DNA from: Agelaius tricolor
Taxonomy: Eukaryota > Chordata > Aves > Passeriformes > Icteridae
DNA length: 64,000 nucleotides
Assembly (NCBI GenBank): GCA_023055355.1
Contig: JALJCS010000001.1
Coordinates: 110,686,881 to 110,750,880 of the forward strand
Direction of reading: 5' to 3'
Below the pieces are notes generated by a model. It saw only the letters and a list, made by a program, of their open reading frames with translations. It was not told the origin of the DNA and did not search any database. Below are positions 61,001 through 64,000 of the stretch, in pieces. Positions within the stretch are counted from its first letter, which is position 1, and the number at the start of each line of letters is the position of its first letter. Position numbers and translations under genes: made by a program.

Positions 61001-62529
61001 GGGGTCCTTTAGAATGGTTTCTTCAATGCATTTTCCATGCCAAATTCTGCCTCTGGCCACTTCTCTCTAGAGCTGTTTAATTAAGCATTTCAGGGTTGGA
61101 GGTTTTGGGTGGTTTTTTAATTACATAAAAAAGTTTTTCCACTTTATTTTTTTCCCTGACTCTACCATCCACCAAGCCAGTAGAATAATTTTAGTTAAGC
61201 TCTCCTGCTCTCCAGGCACGAAACAAAGCCAAGTTCAGTTTACATCAACAGAGATTTACTTTTCTCTCCAAGAGGGAAACAGTGTTTAGTTAGGAGATTC
61301 TGCAAAATTAATTACTGAGCAGTGATCCAGGTTATCAATTTGAGTAATCTGGCAGTTCTCTATTAGTAGGATGAAGTTGTGCCAATTTACAGTAATCAGT
61401 GAATGAGGCAGCACAACACTGCATTAGGAACTGTTACTGGATTCTTGCAAAGGTGCAGTCAAGAAATCCCACAAAATAGATATTTCCCATTTGATTTTTC
61501 CACCAACTACCAGTGCTCTGAATTTCAAACTAGACCTACAAAGAGTAACTTGGGTTGTTGTTTGTTATGTATTCATTTTCACTTCCCTAAGTCTAGACTT
61601 AAATATTAATGAAGGGAAGATTAAAAAAAAATAAAAGCAAATCCCATAAAACCCCTCCAGCCATGCTAGGGGAATCCATCATTTTCTAGCTAGTGGCAAT
61701 ACAAATAATGTAATGTCTTTTTCCTCCTCATTTTTAAGGGTAGTTAGAGATACCTGAACTACCTGGAAAATAAGTAAATAAAAACAATGGAATATTCAGC
61801 TGCTTGTGTATTCTTGGCACAGGGATGGAGCACATTTCTTCCCGATTAGAACAACAAGAGTTGTCTGTCGGGTCTGCCAAGCTCCAGCTCCAGTGCTCAG
61901 CACTGAAAATATTCCCTTTTGATGCTTCTTTGGCCATAACTCAACCTTTCTAGTAACAACAATAGTTGGATAAAGGAGTGTTTTTCAGTTTGCTGCTGGA
62001 ATAACAAGCCTGAGGAAAATTATTAGGCTGTGCTGAATTAAAAATGATTTTTTTTGTTGGATTTAATATGAGCATTTAATCCAAGTCTATTTTGGTTAGC
62101 TGTCTTTGGTTTTAGCTTTCTTTTAGATTTAATTTTCCTTTGTAGGTGGATGTTTTTAATGCAATATTGCCTCCATTTTTGTTTTGAAAATGCTGAAACA
62201 TCTGCCTAGTTTTACAAAATGAAACATAACATTTAAAAATTCAGTAAATTATCTCCTATATAACACTTATATCAATCTGGGGGGCTGGAGGTAGCCCTTA
62301 TTTACCTGTGTGTCTAATTTTGTCAAAAAATACACATACAACTGAAAGTTAAGTTGAAAACCTGATTTAGATTTTATAAACAAAGTAATAAATGCAACTG
62401 TTTATATTTGTTCACAATCCTGGCAGGTGAATGTAGGGCTTAGAGCTGTGATTTGACAGGTTTTAAAAGCAGCCATCAAAAGGTGCCAGAATGCCTGAAT
62501 TTAGGTGCAATAAATTAATTTCAGTACCA
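58014..62529. other. Long unique stretch, no gene seen
   Basis: A GC-richer patch at 58950-59310 has overlapping frames on both strands (up to 116 codons, minus) without recognisable domains. A/T low complexity lies near 59583-59612. No repeat family is recognised in the remainder. Confidence 0.45.
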
Positions 62530-62642
62530 TGCTGGGCTCTAGGGGAAGGTGTCCCTGCCCATGTCAGAGGGTTGGAATGATGATCCCTTCCCAGGGGAAC
62601 TAGAAGGTCCCTTCCAACCCAAATCCTCCTATGATTCTATAA
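62530..62642 (+). mobile_element. CR1 LINE, short 3'-end fragment (sense)
   Basis: 'gctctaggggaaggtgtccc', 'tgcccatgtcagagggttgg', 'aaggtcccttccaacccaaa' and terminal 'cctatgattctat' identify it. It is tail to tail with the copy at 62872. Confidence 0.93.
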
Positions 62643-62871
62643 TTTAGATGAGCAAAACCACAGAGCTTGATGAATGAATCTCAGCACATGGTTTCTGGAA
62701 AACTGACAATAACTTCCAAGGAAGATTTATCCCACCCTAAATAGCTCTCTTTGAATACTGTTTTGATTGTCTTAAAATTTGACATATTTTCACTGCTTGT
62801 GCTCAGCAGAAACAAAAAGATTTAAGAACCTATAGTAGATTGAGGGATAAAAAAAGCAAAAGGAAGAACTA

Positions 62872-63114
62872 ATCATAGAATTATAAGAAAAGATCTTTAC
62901 AATTGTTATGTCCAACCTTTGACCAAATACAACCATGACCACATCATGAAGTCCTATGTCTTCTCCTCTTTTAAACATTTCCAGGGCTGGTGACTCCACC
63001 ACTTCTCTGGGAAGCCTGTTCCAATGCTCAATCACTCTTTCAATGAAGAAATTTTTCCAAATATCCAACCTGAGCCTACCCTGGCACAACCTGGGGCTAT
63101 TTCCCCTCGTCTCA
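62872..63114 (-). mobile_element. CR1 LINE 3' fragment
   Basis: It starts 'atcatagaattataagaaaa' and continues 'aaacatttccagggctggtg', 'actccaccacttctctggga', 'agcctgttccaatgctcaat' and 'ctttcaatgaagaaattttt', ending 'ggggctatttcccctcgtct'. Same subtype as the copy at 17200. Confidence 0.95.
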
Positions 63115-63390
63115 GAGATGTGGGAAGATGAAGCTCAGTGATTTTATGTTACAATCCTAACTAAACCAGGCTGTGGCCAGACTTGCTGCTGCTGGGAAGG
63201 AAGTAAAAGTAAACCCAGGTCCAAACGTTCTGGATTAGCCCATGGATCTCTTTCAATTAGCTGTTTAGCCTTGTTCTGGTGTTAATTAATCTCACCTCTT
63301 GGATTAGATGGAGCTGCAGCAGCACTCAGCCCTCAGACTGCAGTAGGTGAGCCGAGTGCTGCAGCTGATCCCTGATTAATTAAGGTCATA
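63115..63390. other. Unique stretch, no gene seen
   Basis: No repeat or gene is recognised between the CR1 copy and the LTR. Confidence 0.4.
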
Positions 63391-63789
63391 TATTGGGTTT
63401 GTGTGGCCAGGTTTTGGCAGTGATGGGGCTACAGGGGTGGCTTCTGTGAGCAGCTGCCAGAACCCTCCTCCATGGACCCACTGCTGGCCAAGGCAGGGCC
63501 AATTAGAAATTTCCTGTCTTCCTGAGCCACTTGGAGAGAGGGAGGGATGGGGGAAAGGTGTTTTTAAAATTTATTCTATTTCTCGTTATCCTGCTCCCAT
63601 TTCATAGGTAATAAATTCATTTAATATCCCCAAATTGAGTCTGTTTTGCCTGCATTTGGGGAGTGATCTTTCTCTTTGTCTCAACTCATGAAACTGGTGC
63701 TGTATTTTCTCTCCCCTGTCCAGCTGCAGAGGGAGTGATAGAATGGCTTCAGTGCATGCCTGGCATCCAGCCAGTGTCAACCCACTCCA
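63391..63789 (+). mobile_element. LTR-like element (probable solo avian endogenous retroviral LTR)
   Basis: The ends form a short inverted repeat: 'ttgggttt' at the left and 'caacccactcca' at the right. Internal blocks 'gctacaggggtggcttctgt', 'ccactgctggccaaggcagg', 'ccccaaattgagtctgtttt' and 'tctctcccctgtccagctgc' resemble a repeat family I know as widespread in songbird genomes. An AATAAA at 63610-63615 supports plus orientation. There are no gag, pol or env sequences next to it, so it is a solitary, non-coding remnant of about 400 bp, shorter than full-length relatives. Family naming is from memory; orientation is inferred. Confidence 0.65.
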
Positions 63790-64000
63790 GGCCACAAACA
63801 ATGTGTTTCTGAGGTGGTTCCCATTTTAATTCTGTTCAGCTCTCTAAAGGAAAAAATTATATTAAACACCAAATTACGCATGCAGACAGATACACCAGGA
63901 GGAGGTGTGCTCATGGAAATGGTGATTCCTCCTGCTGTAAAGTTCACAAGCAGGGGGATAAAATACTCTGGAAGTCCCTTTCCTCTGACTATTCAAATGG

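Noticed and set aside
1..64000. CRISPR arrays, bacterial operons, phage or plasmid genes
   Set aside because: No spaced identical repeats, no ribosome binding sites and no dense coding; CR1 content shows this is vertebrate nuclear DNA.

Overview
This window looks like ordinary non-coding nuclear DNA from a bird, probably a songbird. The bird assignment rests on about twenty fragments of CR1, the dominant avian LINE, recognisable by the 3' end that reads 'tctatgattctatga' and by blocks such as 'gttgcccagagaag' and 'tggaaggtgtccctgccc'. A roughly 400-bp LTR-like element at the right end resembles a family common in passerine genomes; the songbird guess depends on this and is weaker. No complete protein-coding gene, tRNA, rRNA, CRISPR array or bacterial-type operon is visible. 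The DNA is AT-rich, and the open frames of 60-145 codons are what chance and repeats would give. There are no ribosome binding sites or operons to annotate.

Layout. 1-2.75 kb: an AT pentamer microsatellite, a perfect 11-bp hairpin and the longest CR1 copy (1740-2745, minus strand). 2.7-16.8 kb: mostly unique AT-rich sequence with three short CR1 remnants, a C-rich tract able to form a G-quadruplex on the minus strand, a (TAAAA)n array and a pyrimidine tract. 16.8-23.4 kb: a cluster of five CR1 copies, two of which face each other tail to tail. 23.4-31.5 kb: unique sequence with one eroded fragment of an L2-like reverse transcriptase. 31.5-50.4 kb: scattered CR1 pieces, a 50-T run bordered by a possible target-site duplication, an exact 35-bp tandem duplication, and the highest-GC, best-preserved CR1 copy (44151-44541). 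50.4-64 kb: a hairpin-bearing tandem repeat, a CpG-enriched block near 56.6-57.4 kb, more CR1 pieces and the LTR.

Whether a gene spans the window cannot be settled by eye. Several short intervals have good splice-site consensus and an open frame. The best pair is 7128-7175 and 19497-19553 on the plus strand, which share a frame and would end a protein. Another is a minus-strand ATG-to-donor interval at 47503-47587. They are listed at low confidence because pseudo-exons of this quality are common in vertebrate DNA.

The CR1 calls add up to roughly 8% of the window by my own addition of the intervals. I found no convincing new biological system. The observations most worth checking are the poly(A) retroposition-like structure at 36.8 kb, the L2-like fossil, the CpG block, the inverted CR1 pairs and the candidate exons. 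Coordinates of repeat edges are accurate to about 10-30 bp.
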